A stretch of 13,985 bases of DNA, from positions 1-13,985 of the forward strand of contig JAFYML010000116.1 in the NCBI GenBank assembly GCA_017556595.1. The letters are read 5' to 3'. The position numbers and the translations under genes were made by a program. Numbering within the stretch: the first letter of the stretch is position 1; each line of letters starts with the position of its first letter. The notes below the pieces were generated by a model that searched no databases, was not told where the DNA came from, and saw nothing but the letters and a program-made list of their open reading frames with translations. Positions 1 through 7,232 of the stretch are shown piece after piece. The DNA is from Bacteroides sp. (GTDB lineage Bacteria; Bacteroidota; Bacteroidia; Bacteroidales; Bacteroidaceae).

Positions 1-203
1 AAGGAGTTTTTGCATAACAACAGAACACGATCACGGCGAACGCCTGACCAGGCCTTGTGGATAATTGTTATTAAGTTTTCAATAGTTTGTTCAAGGTCAT
101 GTTTATTAAGAGGGCAATAGTTATAACGATGATTATCTTGTAAAATGCCATGACTTACTATTTTCTTACAAAGATATAGAAAATAAACGGCATGGCTATT
201 CAT
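1..203 (-). CDS. possible partial hypothetical protein, divergent from ruvB
   Basis: A minus-strand frame is open from an ATG at 203 to the left window edge (67 codons, no stop), so the 3' end is missing. The visible protein is mixed and polar, with stretches such as [20 protein letters not shown] and [15 protein letters not shown], which look more like a folded protein than a random translation. I do not recognise a family. Against it, a good Bacteroidetes -7 box (TATCTTTG, minus 176-169) lies inside the frame, and no ATG follows it in this frame. Either that box is not used, or the true gene begins elsewhere. A 67-codon open frame at an edge can also occur by chance. Confidence 0.3.
   Translation of the reverse strand, partial: MNSHAVYFLYLCKKIVSHGILQDNHRYNYCPLNKHDLEQTIENLITIIHKAWSGVRRDRVLLLCKNS
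169..176 (-). promoter_or_regulatory. possible minus-strand -7 box TATCTTTG
   Basis: CAAAGATA on the plus strand reads TATCTTTG on the minus strand and matches the Bacteroidetes -7 consensus TAnnTTTG. It would drive leftward transcription, away from ruvB. I see no convincing -33 element, and its relation to the partial reading frame at the left edge is unclear. Confidence 0.35.
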
Positions 204-221
204 TCATTTCACTTTTTCGCG

Positions 222-229
222 TATCTTTG
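222..229 (+). promoter_or_regulatory. ruvB promoter -7 box (TATCTTTG)
   Basis: This is a perfect TAnnTTTG box 22 nt before the ATG at 252. No clear TTTG -33 element is present. Transcription would begin a few bases downstream, giving a leader of roughly 15 nt. That rules out the in-frame ATG at 192 as the translation start. A palindrome TTTGC-TTC-GCAAA (226-238) overlaps the box and the expected start of the transcript. Confidence 0.55.
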
Positions 230-251
230 CTTCGCAAACCATTGTATTGCT

Positions 252-1286
252 ATGGAACAAGAAGATTTTGATATACGTCGTCAGCAGCTCTCTTCGGGGA
301 AGGAGAAGGACTTTGAAAATGCCCTTCGCCCACTTTGCTTTGAGGACTTCAGCGGACAAGACAAGGTGGTGGATAATCTGCGCATCTTTGTAAAGGCGGC
401 TCGCTTGCGTGGCGAGGCTCTTGACCACGTGTTGCTGCATGGCCCTCCGGGATTGGGAAAAACTACATTGAGCCAAATCATTGCCAATGAATTGGGGGTA
501 GGGTTTAAGATTACCAGCGGCCCTGTGCTGGACAAGCCGGGCGACTTGGCCGGTATCTTAACCAGTCTTGAGCCGAACGATGTGCTTTTCATCGATGAAA
601 TTCATCGCCTTAGCCCCATTGTGGAGGAGTATCTCTACTCGGCCATGGAGGATTATCGCATTGATATCATGATAGACAAAGGCCCCTCGGCACGAAGTAT
701 TCAGATTGATTTGAATCCTTTCACCTTGGTGGGCGCTACTACTCGTAGCGGTTTGCTTACGGCACCGCTTCGTGCGCGTTTTGGCATCAATCTCCATTTA
801 GAGTACTACGATGATGAGGTGTTGAGCAGCATTATCCGTCGCTCGGCTTCGATTCTCGATGTGCCTTGCTCGTCGAAAGCAGCCGGCGAGATTGCCGGAC
901 GTAGTCGCGGCACACCGCGTATAGCCAACGCTTTGTTGCGCCGCGTGCGCGATTTTGCACAAGTAAAGGGTACCGGCAGCATTGACACCGAGATTGCTCA
1001 ATATGCCCTCGAATCGTTGGGCGTGGATCGCTATGGGCTCGATGAAATCGATAATAAATTGCTTTGCACCATCATTGATAAGTTTCGTGGGGGGCCAGTG
1101 GGCATTACAACCATTGCTACGGCTTTGGGCGAGGATGCCGGCACCATTGAGGAGGTTTACGAGCCTTTCCTCATCAAGGAGGGTTTCCTAAAACGTACTC
1201 CTCGCGGACGCGAAGTCACTGAACTTGCCTATAAGCACTTGGGTAGAAACCTTTATAGTAACCAAGGAAACTTATTTAGTGAATAA
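252..1286 (+). CDS. ruvB: Holliday junction branch migration ATPase RuvB
   Basis: RuvB is the hexameric AAA+ motor that, with RuvA, drives branch migration of Holliday junctions during recombination and repair in the cytoplasm. The 344-residue protein has Walker A GPPGLGKT (64-71), Walker B with LFIDEIH (112-118), sensor GATTR (161-165) and PLRARFG with the arginine finger at R174. The C-terminal winged helix has the family pattern [10 protein letters not shown] and ends [17 protein letters not shown]. Length matches the usual 335-345 residues. An in-frame ATG at 192 would add 20 unrelated residues and lies upstream of the -7 box, so I chose the ATG at 252. It is the first gene of a tight cluster with the flippase, which starts 5 nt after the stop. 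Confidence 0.97.
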   Translation: MEQEDFDIRRQQLSSGKEKDFENALRPLCFEDFSGQDKVVDNLRIFVKAARLRGEALDHVLLHGPPGLGKTTLSQIIANELGVGFKITSGPVLDKPGDLAGILTSLEPNDVLFIDEIHRLSPIVEEYLYSAMEDYRIDIMIDKGPSARSIQIDLNPFTLVGATTRSGLLTAPLRARFGINLHLEYYDDEVLSSIIRRSASILDVPCSSKAAGEIAGRSRGTPRIANALLRRVRDFAQVKGTGSIDTEIAQYALESLGVDRYGLDEIDNKLLCTIIDKFRGGPVGITTIATALGEDAGTIEEVYEPFLIKEGFLKRTPRGREVTELAYKHLGRNLYSNQGNLFSE

Positions 1287-1291
1287 TTTAC

Positions 1292-2734
1292 ATGGCAAAC
1301 CTAAAGTCATTAGCAAAAGATACGGCTATCTATGGATTGAGTAGCATCGTGGGTAGGTTTCTGAACTACTTGTTAGTACCTATCTACACTACGGCTATGG
1401 CCGCTGAAAGCGGTGGGTATGGTGTAGTGACCAATGTTTATGCTTGGGTAGCGTTGATATTGGTGTTGCTCACTTGCGGCATGGAAACTACCTTCTTCCG
1501 CTTTGCCAACAAACAAGAAGAGAATCCGATGCGAGTATATTCCACATCGCTTGCCTTTGTGGGAAGTGCCTCGTTGCTTTTCCTTTTGTTAGGCTTTATC
1601 TTCTTGTCTCCCATAGCCGGATGGATGGGGTATGCAGAGCATCCGTGGTACTTAGGCATGATGATGATTGTAGTAGCGATGGATGCTGTGCAAAGCATAC
1701 CGTTTGCTTATCTTCGCTATCAAAAGCGGCCGTTAAAGTTTGCATCTTTAAAATTGCTGTTCATTGCTTTGAACATTGCCTTGAACCTTATCTACTTCGT
1801 AGCAATGAAGGGTAGTGACCCAGGGGCTGCCTTCTTCTTCAACTTGGTTTGCACGTCGGTCATCATGCTTTGCTTCCTTCCCGAATTGCGCGGTTTCTCC
1901 TATGTATGCGACCGTGCATTGCTTCGCCGCATGCTTGCTTATAGCCTGCCGTTGTTAGTGTTGGGCTTGGCCGGTATTCTCAATCAAGTGGCCGATAAGA
2001 TAATCTTCCCCTTTGTCTATCCCGATAAAGCACAAGGTGGGGTAGAGTTGGGCATTTACGGTGCGGCCGTTAAGATAGCAATGGTGATGGCTATGTTGAC
2101 GCAAGCCTTCCGCTATGCCTACGAGCCGTTTGTCTTTGCCGGAAGCAAGGAGAAGGATAGTCGTAAGACTTATGCCGATGCCATGAAGTTTTTCATCATT
2201 TTTACCTTGCTTGCCTATTTGGCCGTGATGTTCTACATGGATATCCTGAAGTACATCATTGCGCCCGACTATTGGCCGGGTTTGAAGGTTGTGCCTATTG
2301 TGATGGCAGCCGAGATATTTATGGGCATCTATTTCAACCTCTCCTTCTGGTATAAGCTGATTGATGAAACCCGTTGGGGTGCCTATTTCTCGATAATCGG
2401 GTGTGCCGTGCTGATTACCATCAACCTGTTGTTCATCCCTCGTTTTAGCTATATGGCATGCGCTTGGGCGGGATTTGCCGGCTATGGTGTAGCCATGTTG
2501 CTGAGCTATTTTGTGGGGCAGAAGAAGTATCCTATCAACTACGATTTGAAAGCCATCTTCCTCTATCTGTTGGTGGCCGCTTTGCTTTATGCCGCTGCTA
2601 TGTTGTTGCCGATAGATAACTTATGGCTTCGTGTGGCCTATCGCACCTTGTTGTTGCTACTCTTTGTAGCCTATATCATAAAACGCGATTTACCCTTGAA
2701 ACAGATCCCGTTTATAAACAGATTTGTGCGATGA
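1292..2734 (+). CDS. polysaccharide/lipid-linked oligosaccharide flippase (Wzx/MATE-like)
   Basis: This is an integral inner-membrane protein of 480 residues, hydrophobic throughout, with about 12-14 predicted membrane segments. Its N-terminus (SLAKDTAIYGLSSIVGRFLN) is typical of the polysaccharide_synt/oligosaccharide flippase family in the MOP superfamily. Such proteins move undecaprenyl-linked sugar units across the membrane for LPS, capsule or O-glycan assembly. No glycosyltransferase or polymerase gene lies nearby, so the substrate cannot be inferred; a MurJ-like or general glycan role is also possible. The ATG is 5 nt after the ruvB stop and the TGA overlaps the ATG of the next gene, so translation is probably coupled on one transcript. 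Confidence 0.85.
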   Translation: MANLKSLAKDTAIYGLSSIVGRFLNYLLVPIYTTAMAAESGGYGVVTNVYAWVALILVLLTCGMETTFFRFANKQEENPMRVYSTSLAFVGSASLLFLLLGFIFLSPIAGWMGYAEHPWYLGMMMIVVAMDAVQSIPFAYLRYQKRPLKFASLKLLFIALNIALNLIYFVAMKGSDPGAAFFFNLVCTSVIMLCFLPELRGFSYVCDRALLRRMLAYSLPLLVLGLAGILNQVADKIIFPFVYPDKAQGGVELGIYGAAVKIAMVMAMLTQAFRYAYEPFVFAGSKEKDSRKTYADAMKFFIIFTLLAYLAVMFYMDILKYIIAPDYWPGLKVVPIVMAAEIFMGIYFNLSFWYKLIDETRWGAYFSIIGCAVLITINLLFIPRFSYMACAWAGFAGYGVAMLLSYFVGQKKYPINYDLKAIFLYLLVAALLYAAAMLLPIDNLWLRVAYRTLLLLLFVAYIIKRDLPLKQIPFINRFVR

Positions 2735-4857
2735 AAAGGCTGTTTTTTCTTCTTTTAGCCCTTTGTTGTTTATTGCCTACACATGCCGATGAGGGGATAT
2801 GGATGCTGAGCAACTTGAATAAAGCCGTGCGTCGCGACATGAAAGAGCGTGGCTTGGATATGTCGCTAAAGCAACTCTACCATCCTAAAAAGGCTTCGCT
2901 AAAGGATGCGATAGTCAGTTTTGGAGGATTTTGCTCGGGCGTAGTGGTGAGCGAAGAGGGCTTGTTGCTGACCAACCACCATTGTGGCTTCAGTAGCGTT
3001 CAGCAACACTCGTCACCGCAACACGACTACCTGCAAGATGGTTTTGTGGCGCAAACGAAAGCGGAAGAGTTGCCTTGCCCCGAACTCTATGCACGCTTCT
3101 TGATTGAACAGACAGATGTGACCGATAGGGTGTTGTCGCCCGTCACCTCTGCAATGGATGAGGCTACAAGAAGTGCCGTTATCGACTCTATGCTCTACCT
3201 TATCGAGGAAGAGATTTATCAAAAAGATACAACGCTGATTGCTATAGTCGATACCTATTATGGAGGTACCGAGTTTTGGCTATCTACCTATCGCGACTAT
3301 AACGATGTACGGTTGGTGTATGCACCCCCTACATCGGTGGGAAAATTCGGATGGGACACCGACAATTGGATGTGGCCTCGCCATACGGGCGATTTCTGCG
3401 TGTTCCGTATCTATGCCGATGCCAACAATTGTCCGGCCGATTACTCTCCCGACAATCGTCCCTACCATCCACGCTATGTAGCACCCATTTCATTGAACGG
3501 CTATGCAGAAGGCGACTTCTGTATGACCATTGGTTATCCCGGTAGCACCGAGCGATACCTCTCTTCCTTTGGCATTGAAGAGATGATGCTGACGCAAAAT
3601 CAAGCGCAGATTGATGTACGGGGCGTGAAGCAAGCTATTTGGGAGCAAGCCATGGAAGCAAGTGATAGCATTCGCATAAAGTATGCTTCCAAATACGACC
3701 AAAGTTCCAATTATTGGAAGAATAGCATTGGCATGAATCGTTCCATTAAAAAACTGAAAATAGTAGAGAAAAAACAAGCGGCCGAACAAGAACTTCTTCG
3801 ATGGATTCGACAAAATCGTACCGAGGATGAATCTTCGTTGCTTCATCTGCTCACCGATTTGGAGTTGAACTACGAAGCACGCCGTGATGCCTATCGAGCG
3901 CAAGCCTATTTTGTGGAATCGTTCTTCAATGCGGCAGAGTTGTTCCCATTGGCGTTGAACACTTTGAATTTGGATATCGAGGGAAATTCAGAGCTATTGG
4001 AAAATGCGGTTGAAAGCTTGGAAGAGATTTACGAAGATTTTGATGCCGCGATAGACAAAGAGGTTTTCGTGGCTATGTTGGAAGGCTATCGTGAGCACGT
4101 TTCTCCTGAATACCTACCGGCTTTCTACTATACAATCGAAGTAGAGCATGGCGGCAATATGCAGGCTTTTGCCGACTCTATTTATGACCACTCCTTGCTT
4201 ACGACACCAAGGGCTCTGCATCGCTATTTGCAACGCGACACTACTTTCCACATTGCCGATGATGCCGCCGTAAATGTATGTTTCGACCTATTGGTCACAT
4301 ATATGGAATTGAATGCTTATTTGCAACAACCTTCGGAGAAGATACAACAATCCGAACGATTGTTATCCGCCACTATGCGCAGAATGTATGCTCAACGCAA
4401 CTTCTATCCCGATGCCAATTCAACGATGCGTCTTAGCTTTGGTGCGGTGCGTGGATATAATCCGGCCGACGGAGTGGCTTATGATTACTATACCACAACG
4501 CAAGGAATCTTGGAGAAAGAGCGAGCGCACAAGGGCGATAAGGATTTCTATGTGCAACCCGAATTATTGTCTTTATTGCAAGGAAACTATGGCCAATATG
4601 CCGATGAAAACGGGGAAATGCGCGTTTGTTTCATTACCGATAACGATATTACAGGCGGTAATAGCGGTAGTGCCATGTTCAATGGCAAAGGCGAATTGTT
4701 GGGATTGGCTTTCGATGGTAATTGGGAGGCCATGAGTAGCGACCTACAATACGAACCACACCTACAACGATGTATAGGTGTGGATGTACGTTATATGCTA
4801 TTTATCATTGAGCATTATGGTAATGCCAAGCATATTGTTGAAGAAATGTGTCGCTAA
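2731..4857 (+). CDS. S46 family dipeptidyl-peptidase, DPP7-like
   Basis: This is a secreted serine exopeptidase of 708 residues that removes dipeptides from peptide N-termini, probably in the periplasm, for peptide nutrition. It starts with a signal peptide (MKRLFFLLLALCCLLPTHA, cleavage probably near residue 19). The catalytic His lies in TNHHCG (H84). The DTDNWMWPRHTGDF block (about 209-222) carries the family's catalytic Asp. The nucleophile is Ser645 in GGNSGS. Eighteen residues after it is Gly663 in LAFDGNWE; DPP11 enzymes have Arg there (Arg673 in P. gingivalis), which selects acidic P1 residues. Gly points to DPP7-type, hydrophobic-leaning broad specificity. The ATG at 2731 overlaps the flippase TGA. 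An in-frame ATG at 2623 lies inside the flippase and would bury the signal peptide. The stop overlaps that of convergent ahpF. Confidence 0.93.
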   Translation: MKRLFFLLLALCCLLPTHADEGIWMLSNLNKAVRRDMKERGLDMSLKQLYHPKKASLKDAIVSFGGFCSGVVVSEEGLLLTNHHCGFSSVQQHSSPQHDYLQDGFVAQTKAEELPCPELYARFLIEQTDVTDRVLSPVTSAMDEATRSAVIDSMLYLIEEEIYQKDTTLIAIVDTYYGGTEFWLSTYRDYNDVRLVYAPPTSVGKFGWDTDNWMWPRHTGDFCVFRIYADANNCPADYSPDNRPYHPRYVAPISLNGYAEGDFCMTIGYPGSTERYLSSFGIEEMMLTQNQAQIDVRGVKQAIWEQAMEASDSIRIKYASKYDQSSNYWKNSIGMNRSIKKLKIVEKKQAAEQELLRWIRQNRTEDESSLLHLLTDLELNYEARRDAYRAQAYFVESFFNAAELFPLALNTLNLDIEGNSELLENAVESLEEIYEDFDAAIDKEVFVAMLEGYREHVSPEYLPAFYYTIEVEHGGNMQAFADSIYDHSLLTTPRALHRYLQRDTTFHIADDAAVNVCFDLLVTYMELNAYLQQPSEKIQQSERLLSATMRRMYAQRNFYPDANSTMRLSFGAVRGYNPADGVAYDYYTTTQGILEKERAHKGDKDFYVQPELLSLLQGNYGQYADENGEMRVCFITDNDITGGNSGSAMFNGKGELLGLAFDGNWEAMSSDLQYEPHLQRCIGVDVRYMLFIIEHYGNAKHIVEEMCR

Positions 4858-6416
4858 ATCACCCCTCTTGTTCTATCATCGAAGGCCGATAGCGCTGCTT
4901 TTGCACCTTCGCCCATGGCGATGATAATCTGTTTGTAGGGTACACTCGATACATCGCCTGCAGCATAAACACCCGGTAGGTTAGTGCGGCAAGCAGCATC
5001 AATTTTGATTTCTCCGATAGGGGTAGTATCCAATGCCTCACGGAAAGGTGCGCTGTTGGCTGCCAATCCAATCTGTACAAAGATGCCATCCAATGGGTGT
5101 ACCATTTCTTCGCCAGTGTTCCTGTTTTTCACTCTAATACCTGTAACCTTTTCACCATTGCCTACAACTTCTGTTGTTTGCATTGCGGTGAATACCTCTA
5201 CATTTGGAAGACCGAAAAGTTTTTTCTGCAATACTTGGTCAGCTTTTAAGTTGTCCAAGAATTCATAAACAGTTACTTTGCTACAGATACCGGCCAAATC
5301 TATGGCGGCTTCGATGCCTGAATTACCTCCACCGATAACGGCTACGTGCTTTCCTTTATAGAAAGGACCATCGCAATGTGGACAGAAGGCTACACCACGA
5401 CCGATGTATTCGTTCTCTCCCGGCACATTTAATCGGCGCCAACTGGCTCCGGTAGCTATGATAACGGCTGGTGCCGAGAAGGTTTCGCCACCACGAGTCA
5501 TGATTAGTTTGTGTGGCTCTTGCAATAAGGCACTTTCAATGCTGCGTTCCTCGAATAAATCTATGGGGTAATGATTCATGTGGCTTCGCAGGTCATTGGC
5601 CAATTGGGCACCGGTGGTTTGTGGCACAGAGATTAAATTTTCAATTCCTACGGTCTCTTTCACTTGTCCGCCAATGCGGCCGGCCACTACACCAACGTGC
5701 AATCCTTTGCGGGCAGAATAGATAGCTGCCGATGCTCCAGCTGGTCCTCCTCCAATGACTAATACATCAAATTCGCGATGAATAGGGCGATTTTCTTCGT
5801 TTGGTTCACTACCAAATCGTTCTTCCAATTTCTGTAAGAGTTCGCCTAAAGAGCCACGTCCCATGTGTAGCATCTCGCCATCGGCATATACCGCCGGTAC
5901 GGCTTGTATGTTCAATCGGTTCACTTCATCTTGGAAAAGAGCGCCATCCACCATTTCATGAGTAAGGTTTGGATTTTGTAAAGCCATGATGTTTAGTGCT
6001 TGTACAATGTCGGGGCAGTTGGTACAAGTTAAAGAAACATAGGTTTGCAAGCGGATAGTACCTTTCAACGATTTGATGCGTTGGCAAATAGTCTCATCGG
6101 GCAAGTTCTTTCCTTTACCATCGGCATTGAGCACGGCCAATAAAAGCGAAGTAAATTCATGTCCATTGGGAATGCCACGGAAGGTGATACCTGTTTCCTT
6201 GCCATTTTTCAACAGTGTGAATTCAAGACTGTTATCCTGAAAAGTTTGGTTAAATTCACATGTCAGATGGTCGGAGCAAGAAGCAAAATCGTTAAGAAAT
6301 TGGCGCATTTCTTCTGTTTCATTGCGGTTACTATCGGCAATAACTCGGAAAGTATAGTGAGCTTCGAGATTCTTGAATATTTCTCGTACTTGTTGGAGGA
6401 TGGATTGATCTAACAT
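4854..6416 (-). CDS. ahpF: alkyl hydroperoxide reductase subunit F (AhpF)
   Basis: AhpF is the cytoplasmic FAD-dependent NADH:peroxiredoxin reductase that recycles AhpC. The 520-residue protein has the full layout: an N-terminal tandem thioredoxin-fold domain with the redox pair CTNC (131-134), a linker to about 213, then a thioredoxin-reductase-like body. The body has the FAD motif IGGGPAG (221-227), the active disulfide CPHC (345-348), the nucleotide-binding IGGGNSG (361-367) and the C-terminal FAD motif AGDV (487-489). The Cys345/Cys348 positions are the same as in E. coli AhpF, and length and order are typical. It lies 86 nt downstream of ahpC, with a strong hairpin between them. Its TAG overlaps the TAA of the S46 peptidase, and no terminator is visible there. 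Confidence 0.97.
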   Translation of the reverse strand: MLDQSILQQVREIFKNLEAHYTFRVIADSNRNETEEMRQFLNDFASCSDHLTCEFNQTFQDNSLEFTLLKNGKETGITFRGIPNGHEFTSLLLAVLNADGKGKNLPDETICQRIKSLKGTIRLQTYVSLTCTNCPDIVQALNIMALQNPNLTHEMVDGALFQDEVNRLNIQAVPAVYADGEMLHMGRGSLGELLQKLEERFGSEPNEENRPIHREFDVLVIGGGPAGASAAIYSARKGLHVGVVAGRIGGQVKETVGIENLISVPQTTGAQLANDLRSHMNHYPIDLFEERSIESALLQEPHKLIMTRGGETFSAPAVIIATGASWRRLNVPGENEYIGRGVAFCPHCDGPFYKGKHVAVIGGGNSGIEAAIDLAGICSKVTVYEFLDNLKADQVLQKKLFGLPNVEVFTAMQTTEVVGNGEKVTGIRVKNRNTGEEMVHPLDGIFVQIGLAANSAPFREALDTTPIGEIKIDAACRTNLPGVYAAGDVSSVPYKQIIIAMGEGAKAALSAFDDRTRGVI

Positions 6417-6461
6417 AATGAATAGTGTTTAGGATTGAACGTTTGTTGTGGGATGTGGATT

Positions 6462-6493
6462 AAATAGAGAATTGGGCTCCCAATTCTCTATTT
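6462..6493 (-). terminator. ahpC-ahpF intercistronic hairpin (attenuator or 3' stabiliser)
   Basis: Arms 6462-6475 and 6480-6493 are perfectly complementary over 14 bp around a 4-nt loop (15 bp if the loop tightens). On the ahpC strand the hairpin begins 10 nt after the ahpC stop codon and is followed only by a weak TTTAAT tract. It therefore looks like a leaky terminator or a 3' protecting structure, not a full stop. This would fit a higher level of AhpC than AhpF. The role is inferred from position and structure. Confidence 0.6.
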
Positions 6494-6502
6494 TTAATTA
6501 AA

Positions 6503-7069
6503 TCAGATTTTGCCTACAAGGTCAATGCTTGGTTTCAATGTTTCGGCACCTTGTTTCCATTTAGCTGGGCAAACTTCGCCTGGATGGCTGGCTACGAACA
6601 AAGCAGCTTCTACCTTGCGAACCAATTCGTCGGCATTGCGACCGATGCTGTTGTCTTGGATTTCGGCAATCTTTACTTTACCTTCAGGATTTACGAGGAA
6701 TGTACCACGATAGGCCATACCATCTTCTTCGATCATCACGCCAAAGCCGCGGCTGATGACGCCTGTTGGGTCGGCCAACATAGGATAGTTGATTTTGCGG
6801 ATGCTTTCTGATGCATCGTGCCATGCTTTGTGTACAAAGTGAGAGTCGGTACTTACTGAATATACCTCTACACCTAAACTTTGCAACTTTTCGTATTTCT
6901 CTGCGAGGTCAACCAATTCGGTAGGACATACGAAAGTAAAGTCTGCTGGATAGAAGAAGAAGATGGCCCACTTGCCTTTTACGTCTTCGCTTGAAACTGT
7001 CTTGAAAGCTCCGTTGTGATACGCTTGAACTTTGAACTCGGGCATTTGTGCATTGATAATCGGTGTCAT
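6503..7069 (-). CDS. ahpC: alkyl hydroperoxide reductase subunit C (peroxiredoxin AhpC)
   Basis: AhpC is a typical 2-Cys peroxiredoxin that reduces H2O2, organic peroxides and peroxynitrite, and is recycled by AhpF. From the ATG at 7069 it has 188 residues (E. coli AhpC has 187). The peroxidatic Cys48 lies in the PxxxTxxC motif FYPADFTFVCP and the resolving Cys166 in HPGEVCPAKWK. The protein ends with SIDLVGKI, as in enterobacterial AhpC. The GGLG and C-terminal YF motifs of overoxidation-sensitive peroxiredoxins are absent, which predicts a robust enzyme. A second ATG two codons upstream (7075) is equally open; I prefer 7069 by family length. A -7 box and a paired OxyR-like site lie upstream. 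Confidence 0.97.
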   Translation of the reverse strand: MTPIINAQMPEFKVQAYHNGAFKTVSSEDVKGKWAIFFFYPADFTFVCPTELVDLAEKYEKLQSLGVEVYSVSTDSHFVHKAWHDASESIRKINYPMLADPTGVISRGFGVMIEEDGMAYRGTFLVNPEGKVKIAEIQDNSIGRNADELVRKVEAALFVASHPGEVCPAKWKQGAETLKPSIDLVGKI

Positions 7070-7156
7070 AATCATTTTGTTTTAAAGGGTTATTACTTAA
7101 TTTATTTCTATATTTTCTTAATTCATTTCGGGAGTGTTTCCCTTGTTTTGACATTG

Positions 7157-7188
7157 CAAAAATATAGCAGAAATTCCGATTAAAACAA
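7157..7188 (-). promoter_or_regulatory. ahpC promoter
   Basis: On the minus strand, TATTTTTG (7164-7157) matches TAnnTTTG, and a TTG at 7188-7186 lies 21 nt upstream, in the -33 place. The predicted leader is about 80 nt. The OxyR-like site (7232-7197) is just upstream of the -33 element, an activating position. Confidence 0.6.
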
Positions 7189-7196
7189 TAATTTCG

Positions 7197-7232
7197 ATTG
7201 AAAGGTTTTATGGCCCGATAGAGTTTATCTAT
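7197..7232 (-). promoter_or_regulatory. putative OxyR operator of ahpC
   Basis: The distal dyad is a perfect ATAG-N7-CTAT (7218-7232), overlapping the oxyR stop codon. Six bases away is a degraded dyad (7197-7211; ATTG-N7-TTAT on the plus strand, 6 of 8 matches). The two centres are 21 bp apart. The known E. coli OxyR site is a four-element array of the same words with N7 between dyads. OxyR binding here is inferred from the motif and the neighbouring oxyR gene. Confidence 0.6.

Noticed and set aside
192..251. N-terminal extension of ruvB from the ATG at 192
   Set aside because: The extra 20 residues do not fit RuvB, and the -7 box at 222-229 lies inside them.
2623..2730. Upstream ATG for the S46 peptidase
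   Set aside because: It lies inside the flippase gene and would place 36 residues before a clear signal peptide; the ATG at 2731 makes the usual ATGA overlap.
3244..3258. A third perfect ATAG-N7-CTAT dyad
   Set aside because: It lies within the S46 peptidase coding sequence, has no partner dyad 21 bp to either side and no promoter nearby. It shows that a single dyad can occur by chance, so only paired sites were called.
3490..3903. Long antisense open frame (137 codons) opposite the peptidase
   Set aside because: It is a shadow of the well-supported S46 gene, with no motif, promoter or plausible composition of its own.
4313..4735. 140-codon frame in another phase of the peptidase gene
   Set aside because: Out-of-frame shadow; the translation is rich in Cys, Met and Ile without domain structure.
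7076..7228. Small ORF or ncRNA in the oxyR-ahpC gap
   Set aside because: I see only the promoter, the operator and the leader; no stable hairpin or supported small frame.
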